Shown: one piece after another, positions 6,903 to 13,622 of the stretch
Numbering within the stretch: position 1 is the stretch's first letter
Layout: each line of letters begins with the position of its first letter
DNA from: Pseudomonadota bacterium
GTDB taxonomy: Bacteria; Pseudomonadota; Alphaproteobacteria; Rhodospirillales; Magnetospirillaceae
NCBI GenBank assembly: GCA_023437865.1
Contig: JAEZFE010000118.1
Coordinates: 1 to 13,622, forward strand
Direction: 5' to 3'
DNA: 13,622 nucleotides
Made by a program: the position numbers and the translations under genes
The notes under the pieces: model-generated
Told to the model about the DNA's origin: nothing
Seen by the model: the letters and a program-made list of their open reading frames with translations, nothing else
Databases searched by the model: none

Positions 6903-7658
6903 ATGCTGACCGAACGCAAGATGTTCACCGCTGAATTGCAGCGCCTCAAGGCTCAATCGGGCAAGGGCGAGGCACCGGTTCACCTGGGCGGCCCCTCCAA
7001 CGCCGACGTGCTCAAGGCCCTCGATGAATTGCGCGGCGATATCAGGGCGCTGGAACACCTGTTCAAGGGCGAGGAGCCCCCGCCGGTCAACGCTCAGATC
7101 GCCACCATGGACGAAGTGGTGACCCAGAAGCAGGCCGAAGTGTCCATGCTCAAGACCGAGCTGCGTGCGCTGGCCGTCTGCATCGAACAGACCAAACATG
7201 AAATCGCCGCACTGCGCCCCAAGGATTCGACCGACGACCGCCTGATCGCGGTGACCTTCGAACTGGATGCCATCGTTTCGGCCACCGAAACCGCCACTCA
7301 GCAGATCCTGGAAGGTGCCGAGAAGATCGAGGGCATTACCAAGGAAATGCAGTCGCACGGCGTCGACCCCTATGTGGCCCGCCTGTGCGAGGACGTCAAC
7401 GAGACCGTCGTCAGCCTGTTCGAAGCCTGCAATTTCCAGGACATTACCGGCCAGCGCATCACCAAGGTGGTCAAGACGCTGCAATACATCGAGGCCCGCA
7501 TCAACGCGATGATCGACATCTGGGGCCCCGACAACATCGCCGACATCGTGCCGAAGGCCGCCGAAGACCACCGCGACGAAGATTCCAAACTGCTCAACGG
7601 CCCGGCGCTGGAAAACCAGGGCATCAGCCAGGACGAGATCGACAAACTGTTCGGCTAG
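6903..7658 (+). CDS. cheZ: Protein phosphatase CheZ
   Basis: 251 aa. CheZ removes phosphate from the chemotaxis response regulator CheY-P. It is largely helical, with a long coiled stretch (about 70-205) as in the CheZ dimer. The catalytic Asp and Gln are in FQDITGQRI (Asp180, Gln184), the D-x3-Q spacing of E. coli Asp143/Gln147. A low-complexity linker (about 210-238) leads to a C-terminal CheY-binding peptide, ISQDEIDKLF (241-250). The ATG at 6903 has only a distant GAAGGG (13 bases), so the start is a little uncertain; Met7 is an alternative. It follows the second hemerythrin by 61 bases and ends in a strong terminator. No cheY or other chemotaxis gene is in the window. Confidence 0.88.
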   Translation: MLTERKMFTAELQRLKAQSGKGEAPVHLGGPSNADVLKALDELRGDIRALEHLFKGEEPPPVNAQIATMDEVVTQKQAEVSMLKTELRALAVCIEQTKHEIAALRPKDSTDDRLIAVTFELDAIVSATETATQQILEGAEKIEGITKEMQSHGVDPYVARLCEDVNETVVSLFEACNFQDITGQRITKVVKTLQYIEARINAMIDIWGPDNIADIVPKAAEDHRDEDSKLLNGPALENQGISQDEIDKLFG

Positions 7659-7678
7659 CCGCGCGCCGACGCGCCGCC

Positions 7679-7710
7679 AAAGCCCTCTCCCAGCCGGAGA
7701 GGGCTTTTTT
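7679..7710 (+). terminator. Intrinsic terminator of cheZ
   Basis: AGCCCTCTCC (7681-7690) pairs perfectly with GGAGAGGGCT (7696-7705) around a 5-base loop, followed by a T-run to 7710; two flanking A-T pairs extend the stem to 12 bp. The end of the T-run overlaps the TAA stop of the convergent gene. Confidence 0.9.
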
Positions 7711-7993
7711 ACTTGCAGATCCGGATGCCGGTCGCTGCGTCGGTGTGACAGAAGATCTTCGTGTCGCCGACCTTGCCTAGGGTGTTGCCGTGGCCGTCCT
7801 TGTGCACGATCACCTTGTCCTTGCCGATCTTGCCGATGGTGCCGTTGGCGGTCTGCTGCAAGACGATGGTCTCGCCGTCCAGCCGGCCCATGGTGCGCCC
7901 CTGCTGCGGATCGGTGAGGATCACCGTTTCCTTCTTGTCGGCGGCCAACGCCGCGCTGGAGGCAAGGGCGAGGATCACGGCGAGGCGGAGCAT
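7709..7993 (-). CDS. Small exported protein with three glycine-centred repeats
   Basis: 94 aa, no family recognised. It begins with a clear signal peptide (MLRLAVILALASSAALAA, cleavage near residue 18), so it is probably periplasmic. The mature part is three tandem units of 18-19 residues starting at Thr34, Thr52 and Thr71, with the shared pattern T-[MIL]-G-[KR]-[LIV]-x3-[TK]-[IV]-x2-[HQ]; alternation of strand-forming residues and Gly suggests repeated beta hairpins. Cys82 and Cys93 could form a disulfide. AGGA lies about 8 bases before the ATG. It follows the four-EF-hand gene by 43 bases on the same strand and may be cotranscribed with it. Confidence 0.75.
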   Translation of the reverse strand: MLRLAVILALASSAALAADKKETVILTDPQQGRTMGRLDGETIVLQQTANGTIGKIGKDKVIVHKDGHGNTLGKVGDTKIFCHTDAATGIRICK

Positions 7994-8036
7994 GAGCGGC
8001 GGTCCTGTGGTCGATCAGAACGCCATTGAACCACAC

Positions 8037-8603
8037 TCACCGGCAACCATCAAAGGTGACAGGCCCCTCGATGATCCACTTGTTGTCGCCGAAACCGGTG
8101 ACCCAGCAGCCGGCGGGCTGACGCTCCGGCGCGGCGGGTGTCTTGCGGGTGGGGGGCGCGGTTTGAGCACGGGCGGTACGGGTACCGGCAAAGGCCGGGC
8201 GGATTTCAGCTAATGCCACCTTGCCGTCACCATCTCGGTCGAGCGCCGTCATCAGCAGCGGATCCAGCTTGGCAGGGAATTCCTTGCGGGTGACGAAGCC
8301 ATTCTTGTCGGCGTCGTAGGCGTCGAACCGGCCGATCATGGCGCCACTGGGCGCGCCGCTGAACTCCTTGAGCGACAGCCGGCCGTCGCCATCGCCATCA
8401 AGCAAGGCGAACACGGCCTCGCCCCCTTTCTCGCGCCCACGCGACAGCATCTCGTTTGCGGTCAGTCCTCCGTCGCCGTTGCTGTCGAGGCGGTTGAACT
8501 CGGCCCGCGCCGCAATGCCGGATTTACTGGTCCCCATTTGCGCCGGAGCCGCCGCCGGAAGCGCCAGGGCGGCCAGCACCATCAGGCAAGGAAAGGTGCG
8601 CAT
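8037..8603 (-). CDS. Exported EF-hand calcium-binding protein
   Basis: 188 aa. Signal peptide at the N-terminus (MRTFPCLMVLAALALPAAAPAQ, cleavage near residue 22), so it is periplasmic or secreted. Four EF-hand loops follow: DSNGDGGLTANE (40-51), DGDGDGRLSLKE (69-80), DADKNGFVTRKE (97-108) and DRDGDGKVALAE (122-133); each has acidic residues at positions 1, 3 or 5 and Glu at 12, consistent with Ca2+ binding, although loop 1 has Asn at position 3. After a Pro/Thr-rich linker (140-165) comes a short module bounded by Cys166 and Cys187. The start at 8603 is supported by AGGAGG 6 bases upstream; the frame remains open upstream only as a shadow. The role could be calcium buffering, sensing or structural. 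Confidence 0.9.
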   Translation of the reverse strand: MRTFPCLMVLAALALPAAAPAQMGTSKSGIAARAEFNRLDSNGDGGLTANEMLSRGREKGGEAVFALLDGDGDGRLSLKEFSGAPSGAMIGRFDAYDADKNGFVTRKEFPAKLDPLLMTALDRDGDGKVALAEIRPAFAGTRTARAQTAPPTRKTPAAPERQPAGCWVTGFGDNKWIIEGPVTFDGCR

Positions 8604-8668
8604 GGGTTTCCTCCTAAGCTCCCACCTTCCACATCTGGTGTGGTGAGGGTGCTTGGGGAGGAACGCGA

Positions 8669-8698
8669 AGGGGGAGGACGCCTCCGATGCCTCCCCCT
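8669..8698 (-). terminator. GC-rich hairpin between the two EF-hand genes
   Basis: AGGGGGAGG (8669-8677) pairs with CCTCCCCCT (8690-8698), a 9-bp stem with a 12-base loop, starting 17 bases after the stop of the upstream EF-hand gene. On the minus strand only two T's follow, so it may be a weak terminator or a transcript-stabilising stem. Confidence 0.4.
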
Positions 8699-8715
8699 CC
8701 CCCGCCCGCGTACGC

Positions 8716-9225
8716 CTATTGGCGCTGGCCGCCGCGTTGCGGCATCTCGTTGGCCGAAAGCTGGCCGTCATGGTTGGTGTCCATGGCGTCGAAGCGGGCG
8801 GTGCGCCGCGCGTCCAGTTCCGTGTGGGCGATGCGCCCGTCGCCGTTTGTATCAAGCTGGCGGAAGCGCTCGGCGGCGTCGGGCCGCTGCTGGAACTGGG
8901 CCATCCACTCGTCGCGGCTGATGGCGCCGTCCTTGTTGGTGTCGGCGCGGGCAAAGCGATCGTCGCCCTGCTGGTGGCCCGCCATGAACTCCTCGCGGCT
9001 GACCTTGCCATCGTTGTTGGTGTCCATGCCCGTCATCATGTTCTGCCTGTGCATGCCCTGGCCAGGGCCCATGCCGGGCCCTCCCCCCGGCACCCCCATA
9101 GACGAACCGGGCGACTGATTGGCGGACGGTGGCTGGGTCGTGGGCGGATAACTGCTCGCCCCCTGGGCCAGGGCGGCACCGGCGGTCAGCACCAAGGCCA
9201 ATGCGAGCGGGAACGTGGTCTTCAT
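8716..9225 (-). CDS. Exported EF-hand protein, four loops
   Basis: 169 aa. Signal peptide MKTTFPLALALVLTAGAALA (cleavage near residue 20), then a flexible Pro/Gly/Ser/Met-rich segment (22-66), then four EF-hand loops: DTNNDGKVSREE (68-79), DTNKDGAISRDE (95-106), DTNGDGRIAHTE (125-136) and DTNHDGQLSANE (149-160). All four begin D-T-N and end in Glu, a regular, nearly canonical Ca2+-binding set. The start at 9225 has GGGAGG 5 bases upstream. It is the first of three minus-strand genes for exported proteins, 112 bases before the second EF-hand gene, and is divergent from the helicase gene. It is a periplasmic or secreted calcium binder; no enzymatic domain is visible. Confidence 0.9.
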   Translation of the reverse strand: MKTTFPLALALVLTAGAALAQGASSYPPTTQPPSANQSPGSSMGVPGGGPGMGPGQGMHRQNMMTGMDTNNDGKVSREEFMAGHQQGDDRFARADTNKDGAISRDEWMAQFQQRPDAAERFRQLDTNGDGRIAHTELDARRTARFDAMDTNHDGQLSANEMPQRGGQRQ

Positions 9226-9278
9226 GACGGCCTCCCTCGGGTTCAGGAACTGCCCTACAAAGACCCCGAAGCCGCGCT

Positions 9279-9306
9279 TTGTTCCCGCAACGTTTACGCC
9301 TATACT
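9279..9306 (+). promoter_or_regulatory. Putative helicase promoter giving a near-leaderless mRNA
   Basis: TTGTTC (9279-9284) and TATACT (9301-9306, 5 of 6 to the -10) are 16 bases apart. Transcription would start near 9313, only about 3 bases before the ATG at 9316, and no ribosome binding site precedes that ATG. Confidence 0.45.
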
Positions 9307-9315
9307 GCCGCCGCC

Positions 9316-12063
9316 ATGGCTGCCGCCCCACCTCCCCGCATCGTCCTGCCGCACATTCCCGCCCTTGTGGTGGGCGTCAGGCAGGCCTGCTTGCTCGACA
9401 CTGACGGCGAGTTTCTTCGCCTGGGGCTGCCTGACGCCGCCCGCCGGGCGCGGGAGGCTGCGCCATTAGTGTGTCATGGCCCCGCCGTGGCGGGACGCCT
9501 GGGACTGGAGCAGTTCGCCTGCCTGGACATCCTGGAGCTGTTCGCCTTCGTCCGCCCTGCCCGCTTCTGCCTGCCGACGCCCAAGGGCGTGGCCGAGGCC
9601 ATGGGGCTGGCCCGGCCCACCGACCTGGAAGACGAGGCCGAGGGGCTGTTCCGCGCCGCGCGCAAGCTGCTGGAGGAATTGGCCGAACGCACAGCCGGCG
9701 ACACCGCCGCGCGAACGTCCGACGCTCGCACGACCGCCTGGGCCATGGCCAAGGCCGGCTGGAGCTGGGGCACTGCCGTGCTGGCCGCGCTGGGCGTACA
9801 GGGCGATGCCAAGGGCAATGGCCTGCGGGTGTGGGAGCGCCTGCCCGAATGGTCCGAGCACGCACCGGAGCCAGCACCCGGCAACATTCCGGTCGAGGCC
9901 GAGGAGGCGCGCAAGCGGCTGGCCGCCGTTCTGGGAACCGGGGCCGAGCAGCGCCCCAGCCAGGCGGATTACGCCTCCGCGGTGACCGGCGCCTTTCAGC
10001 CGCGCGACCGCGCCGGCGAGCCGCGCATGGTGTTGGCCGAAGCCGGCACCGGCACCGGCAAGACCCTGGGCTATATCGCCCCCGCCAGCCTGTGGGCCGA
10101 GAAAAACGGCGCGCCGGTGTGGATCAGCACCCACACCCGCAATCTTCAGCGCCAGCTCGATACCGAGCTCGACCGCCTGTTCGCCGACCCCATGGAGAAG
10201 GCCCGCCGCGTGGTGGTGCGCAAGGGGCGTGAGAATTATGCCTGCCTGCTGAACTACGAAGAGCAGGTCATGCGCAACCGCCCGCAGGAAGCGGTGGCAA
10301 CCGGCCTGATGGCACGCTGGCTGCTTGCGACGCGCGATGGCGACATGGTGGGCGGCGATTTTCCCGGCTGGCTGGGCGATCTGCTGGGCCGCGCCCGCAC
10401 CCTGGGTCTGGCCGACCGCCGCGGCGAATGCATCTTCTCGGGCTGCCCGCACTTCCACAAGTGCTTCATCGAAAAGGCGGTGCGCCGCGCCCGCCGCGCC
10501 GACATCGTGGTCGCCAACCATGCGCTGGTCATGGTCCAGGCGGCCCTGGGCGGCATCGACGACGCCACCCAGCCCACCCGCTACGTCTTTGACGAGGGGC
10601 ACCACGTCTTCGACGCCGCCGACGGGGCCTTTTCGGCCCATCTGACCGGGCTGGAGGCCACTGAAATGCGCCGCTGGCTGCTGGGCCCGGAGGGCGACAG
10701 CACACGGTCGCGTGCGCGCGGGCTCAAGCGCCGGGCCGAGGAATTGGTGGGGTTGGCCGAGGAGGCGCCCGCCGCCCTCGACGCCGCCCTCCATGCCGCG
10801 CAGGTTCTGCCGGCGCCGGGCTGGCAGAACCGCATTGCCGACAACGCGCCCGGCAATGCCTGCGAGGCTTTCCTGGCCCTGGTGCGCCAGCAGGTCTATG
10901 CCCGCGCCCAAGGCGCCGATTCGCCCTATAGCCTGGAGACCGAGTGCCGCCCGGCGGTGGACGGTGTGCTGGCAGCCGCCGCCGAGCTGGCGCAGGCGCT
11001 GGGCCGCATCGGCGCGCCGCTGACCCAATTGGCCCGCGCGCTGGAAAAAAAGCTCGACGACGAGGCCGCCGAACTGGACACCGCCACCCGCGCCCGCATC
11101 GAGGGCCTGACCCGCTCCGTCGAGCGCCGCGTGCTGATGCCGCTGGCCGGCTGGAAGAGCATGCTGGAGGAGTTAATCGAGGGGGCGGCCGCCAATCTAT
11201 ACGTGGACTGGTTCAGCGTGGACCGCATCGACGGCCGCGATTTCGATGTCGGGATGCACCGCCACTGGATCGACCCGACCGTCCCCTTCGCCAAGGCGGT
11301 GGTTGAGCCGGCCCATGGCGTGCTGGTGACCTCAGCCACCCTGCGCGACGGCTCCGGCACCAACGAGGGCGATTGGGCCGCCGCCGAGCGCCGTACCGGC
11401 GCCGCGCACCTACCCGTCCCGGCCATGCGCGCCGCCGTCCCCTCGCCCTTCGACTACCCGGCGCAGACCCGCGTCATGGTGGTCACCGACGTGCGCAAGG
11501 ACGACATGGACCAGGTCGCCGCCGCCTATCGCGAGCTGTTCCTGGCCTCGCATGGCGGCGCGCTGGGCCTATTCACCGCCATCTCAAGGCTTAAGGCAGT
11601 CTACAAGCGCATTGGCGGACCACTGGACGATGCCGGCCTGCCGCTCCTGGCCCAGCATGTGGACAATCTGGACACCAGCACCCTGATCGATATCTTCCGC
11701 GCCGAGGAGGATTCGTGCCTGCTCGGCACCGATGCGGTGCGCGACGGCGTCGATGTGCCGGGCCAAAGCCTGCGCCTGATCGTGTTCGACCGCGTGCCAT
11801 GGCCGCGCCCCGATATCCTGCACAAGGCCCGCAAGGCGGCGTTCGGCGGCAAGGCCTATGACGACATGATCACCCGCCTGCGCCTGAAGCAGGCATTCGG
11901 TCGGCTGGTGCGCCGCGCCGGCGACCACGGCGTGTTCGTGCTGCTCGACCCCATGATGCCGACCCGCCTGTTCGGTGCCTTTCCCGAAGGCGTCGAGGTG
12001 CGCAAGGTCGGCCTGGCCGAGGCGGTGGCGGTAACACGGGCATTCCAGTCTCCTTCGCGGTAG
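9316..12063 (+). CDS. ATP-dependent DNA helicase, DinG/XPD family with Fe-S cluster
   Basis: 915 aa, superfamily 2 helicase that unwinds DNA 5' to 3' using ATP. Residues 1-220 are an extra N-terminal region common in alphaproteobacterial homologues. Then come Walker A AEAGTGTGKT (Lys249), the Fe-S cysteines Cys310, Cys372, Cys377 and Cys383 (the last three spaced exactly as in E. coli DinG), the DEAH-type box DEGH (426-429), SATL after LVT, a motif V region GTDAVRDGVDVPG, and motif VI QAFGRLVRR (859-867). All core motifs are intact. The Fe-S family acts in repair of stalled forks and R-loops. The start ATG lacks a ribosome binding site; the open frame back to 8653 overlaps the EF-hand gene and is rejected. 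It is the closest match to DinG/YoaA, which I cannot separate here. Confidence 0.93.
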   Translation: MAAAPPPRIVLPHIPALVVGVRQACLLDTDGEFLRLGLPDAARRAREAAPLVCHGPAVAGRLGLEQFACLDILELFAFVRPARFCLPTPKGVAEAMGLARPTDLEDEAEGLFRAARKLLEELAERTAGDTAARTSDARTTAWAMAKAGWSWGTAVLAALGVQGDAKGNGLRVWERLPEWSEHAPEPAPGNIPVEAEEARKRLAAVLGTGAEQRPSQADYASAVTGAFQPRDRAGEPRMVLAEAGTGTGKTLGYIAPASLWAEKNGAPVWISTHTRNLQRQLDTELDRLFADPMEKARRVVVRKGRENYACLLNYEEQVMRNRPQEAVATGLMARWLLATRDGDMVGGDFPGWLGDLLGRARTLGLADRRGECIFSGCPHFHKCFIEKAVRRARRADIVVANHALVMVQAALGGIDDATQPTRYVFDEGHHVFDAADGAFSAHLTGLEATEMRRWLLGPEGDSTRSRARGLKRRAEELVGLAEEAPAALDAALHAAQVLPAPGWQNRIADNAPGNACEAFLALVRQQVYARAQGADSPYSLETECRPAVDGVLAAAAELAQALGRIGAPLTQLARALEKKLDDEAAELDTATRARIEGLTRSVERRVLMPLAGWKSMLEELIEGAAANLYVDWFSVDRIDGRDFDVGMHRHWIDPTVPFAKAVVEPAHGVLVTSATLRDGSGTNEGDWAAAERRTGAAHLPVPAMRAAVPSPFDYPAQTRVMVVTDVRKDDMDQVAAAYRELFLASHGGALGLFTAISRLKAVYKRIGGPLDDAGLPLLAQHVDNLDTSTLIDIFRAEEDSCLLGTDAVRDGVDVPGQSLRLIVFDRVPWPRPDILHKARKAAFGGKAYDDMITRLRLKQAFGRLVRRAGDHGVFVLLDPMMPTRLFGAFPEGVEVRKVGLAEAVAVTRAFQSPSR

Positions 12064-12103
12064 GCGCCTCGCACCTCTCAGGTGTTTGCCCTATTTCTGC
12101 ACC

Positions 12104-13357
12104 ATGAAAGGCCTGCCCCCCTCCTTGCGCCACGGCTTGGGGATCGCTGGCATCTACGCAGCGCTGAGCGGGATCTGGGTCGCGCTGTCCGATCGGCTGG
12201 CCGAACGCCTGTTCCCCGACCCGTCCATACTGACCCAAATCCAGACCTTCAAGGGCGCAGGCTTCGTGGCCCTGACCGCGTCGGTGATCATGATCCTGGT
12301 CCGCCGCGCCATGGAGCGAGAGTTGGCAACCCGCGATGCGCTGCGCGAGCAGCAGGACCTGCATCGAGCCACAGTCGAGCAGGCATCGGTCGGCATCGCG
12401 CATGTGGGGCTGGATGGGCGCTGGCTGATGCTGAACCAGCGCTTCTGCGAGATCGTGGGCTGGCGATGCGAGGACCTGCTCCAACGCCACTTTGCCGATA
12501 TCACCCATCCCGACGACCATTCCGCCGATGACGCCGCCATGAGGCGGATGTTGTCGGGCGAAAGCCAGTCCAGCCTGATCGAGAAACGTTACCTGCGCCC
12601 CGACGGCCAGGCGGTGTGGATCATGCTGTCGGTCCGGCTGGTCCGCCATCACCGCACCGGCCAGCCGCTGTTCTTCATCTGCGTGATCCAAGACATCGGT
12701 GACCGCAAGCTTGCCGACCAGCGGCTCCAGGCTGCGCTAGAGGAGAAGGAAGCATTGCTGGGCGAGGTTCACCACCGGGTGCGCAACAACCTGCAGGTGG
12801 TGATCAGCATGCTGGCATTGGAGGCCGGCAAAGTGACCGATCCGGCCATGCACAAGGCGTTCGACGACGCGCTGGCCCGCATCCATGCCATCGGGCTGAT
12901 CCATCAGCAGCTCTACGAAAAGGGCGATTTCGCTCGCATGGATTTTGGCGATTACGCCCGCAAGCTGACCGAGGTTCTGCACACCGCCATGGCACCCCAG
13001 CACGTCCACCTGGTCTTCGACCTGGAGCCGTTTCAGTGCAGCACCGACCAAGCCATCCCCATGGCCATGATCCTGGTGGAATTGGTGATGAATGCGTTCA
13101 AGCACGCCTTTCCCGATGGCCGCCCCGGCACGGTGACCACCAGGCTGCATCATGCCGGCAGCGCAGACATCGTCCTGGAGGTGGAGGACGACGGAATTGG
13201 CGCTCCTGACCCGGCACAAAAGGGCACCGGACTGACCCTTTGCAACCTGCTGACCCGCCAGCTCGACGGCGACCTAAGCCACGGACGGACCGCTCGTGGA
13301 ACCCTGATGCGGCTGAAGGTAGCAGCCGGTCAGGCGACCGCGCAATCCATGCAATAG
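12104..13357 (+). CDS. Membrane PAS-domain sensor histidine kinase (HisKA_2 type)
   Basis: 417 aa. Two membrane segments (about 11-29 and 50-67) with a short periplasmic loop, then a PAS/PAC sensor domain (about 86-203), a HisKA_2 dimerisation/phosphoacceptor box EVHHRVRNNLQ (221-231, probable phosphate acceptor His224 in H-R-V-R-N-N), and an HATPase_c domain with N-box ELVMNAFKHAF (Asn330), DDGIG (362-366) and GTGL (374-377). It would phosphorylate an unlinked response regulator or a diguanylate/phosphodiesterase partner; none is encoded here. I prefer the ATG at 12104 over the TTG at 12086; neither has a good ribosome binding site. It starts 40 bases after the helicase and converges on the EAL gene. 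Confidence 0.9.
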   Translation: MKGLPPSLRHGLGIAGIYAALSGIWVALSDRLAERLFPDPSILTQIQTFKGAGFVALTASVIMILVRRAMERELATRDALREQQDLHRATVEQASVGIAHVGLDGRWLMLNQRFCEIVGWRCEDLLQRHFADITHPDDHSADDAAMRRMLSGESQSSLIEKRYLRPDGQAVWIMLSVRLVRHHRTGQPLFFICVIQDIGDRKLADQRLQAALEEKEALLGEVHHRVRNNLQVVISMLALEAGKVTDPAMHKAFDDALARIHAIGLIHQQLYEKGDFARMDFGDYARKLTEVLHTAMAPQHVHLVFDLEPFQCSTDQAIPMAMILVELVMNAFKHAFPDGRPGTVTTRLHHAGSADIVLEVEDDGIGAPDPAQKGTGLTLCNLLTRQLDGDLSHGRTARGTLMRLKVAAGQATAQSMQ

Positions 13358-13622
13358 GGGCTTTTCTCGCGCACCAGCTTGGCGAATTCCTCGGGCGGCA
13401 CGGGGCGCGAGAAGAAATAGCCCTGGGCCTCGTCCACACCTTGGGCGATGATGAAGTCCAGCTGCTCGCGGGTTTCGATGCCTTCCACGTTGACCCGGGT
13501 GCCCAACGAATGCCCCAAGTTCACGATGGCCTGAACCACGGCGGCATTGTCGGCGTGATGGCCGATATCGGCGACGAACCCGCGGTCGATCTTCAGCTTG
13601 TCCACCGGGAAGCGCTTCAGGT
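13330..13622 (-). CDS. EAL-domain c-di-GMP phosphodiesterase (C-terminal end, partial)
   Basis: The last 96 residues of a larger gene that enters from beyond 13622. The frame reads through the right edge (LKRFPVDKLKIDRGFVADIG), so the start is outside the window. EAL-domain motifs are visible: the LKIDRGFV stretch with catalytic Asp, VNVEGIET (usually V-x-A-E-G-V-E-T; here Val replaces Ala), and QGYFFSRPVPPEEF. EAL enzymes hydrolyse c-di-GMP. Any GGDEF, PAS or membrane part would be upstream and unseen. The tail has a CMDC (C-x2-C) motif near the stop. The last 28 bases overlap the convergent histidine kinase gene. Confidence 0.93.
   Translation of the reverse strand, partial: LKRFPVDKLKIDRGFVADIGHHADNAAVVQAIVNLGHSLGTRVNVEGIETREQLDFIIAQGVDEAQGYFFSRPVPPEEFAKLVREKSPYCMDCAVA

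Noticed and set aside
9241..9250. GTTC-AG-GAAC near the helicase, considered as a LexA box.
   Set aside because: It is not GTTC-N7-GTTC; the spacing and orientation do not match the operator seen upstream of imuB.
8653..9315. A 221-codon open upstream extension of the helicase frame.
   Set aside because: It lies antisense to the EF-hand gene with signal peptide, clear ribosome binding site and four calcium loops; the extension has no recognisable domain and the helicase homology begins after the ATG at 9316.
9466..11028. A 520-codon minus-strand open frame.
   Set aside because: Antisense shadow of the helicase, rich in Gly, Ala, Gln and His with no domain signal; long spurious frames are common at this GC content.

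Overview
The window is about 13.6 kb of GC-rich, gene-dense bacterial chromosome. Gene content suggests an alphaproteobacterium, probably a Rhodospirillales member close to Magnetospirillum/Phaeospirillum. The clues are an imuB-dnaE2 mutagenesis cassette under a GTTC-N7-GTTC LexA box (the alphaproteobacterial SOS operator), a DUF1491 protein, two single-domain bacteriohemerythrins, a CheZ phosphatase and a HisKA_2-type histidine kinase. The genus is inference. I see no mobile element, phage, CRISPR, rRNA or tRNA, and no gene-free stretch longer than 300 bases.

Layout. (1) 1-1682, minus strand: the first codons of dnaE2, then imuB, with a LexA box just upstream of imuB; imuA is not adjacent. 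(2) 1776-3041, minus: a LysR-type regulator directly followed by a DUF1491 protein. (3) 3134-4425, plus: a divergent two-gene unit, wrbA (NAD(P)H:quinone oxidoreductase) and a pirin-family protein, which fits a regulator-controlled quinone or electrophile stress unit. (4) 4431-6841: two bacteriohemerythrin genes on the plus strand enclosing a 66-aa Cys-rich protein (plus) and an endonuclease/exonuclease/phosphatase-fold hydrolase (minus). (5) 6903-7710: cheZ with a strong intrinsic terminator. (6) 7709-9225, minus: three small exported proteins, two with four EF-hands each and one made of three short glycine repeats. (7) 9316-12063, plus: an XPD/DinG-type iron-sulfur DNA helicase. (8) 12104-13622: a membrane PAS histidine kinase converging on, and overlapping, the 3' end of an EAL-domain gene that leaves the window.

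Themes. DNA damage (imuB, dnaE2, the helicase), quinone/redox stress (LysR, wrbA, pirin), oxygen binding (hemerythrins) and motility/second-messenger signalling (cheZ, histidine kinase, EAL) are represented. Most of this looks like ordinary core or near-core chromosome. The observations I rate highest are a 14-bp inverted repeat covering the ribosome binding site of the first hemerythrin gene and flanking an internal promoter, and the cluster of small exported EF-hand and repeat proteins. All functional calls come from reading translated sequence and motifs; no database search was possible.
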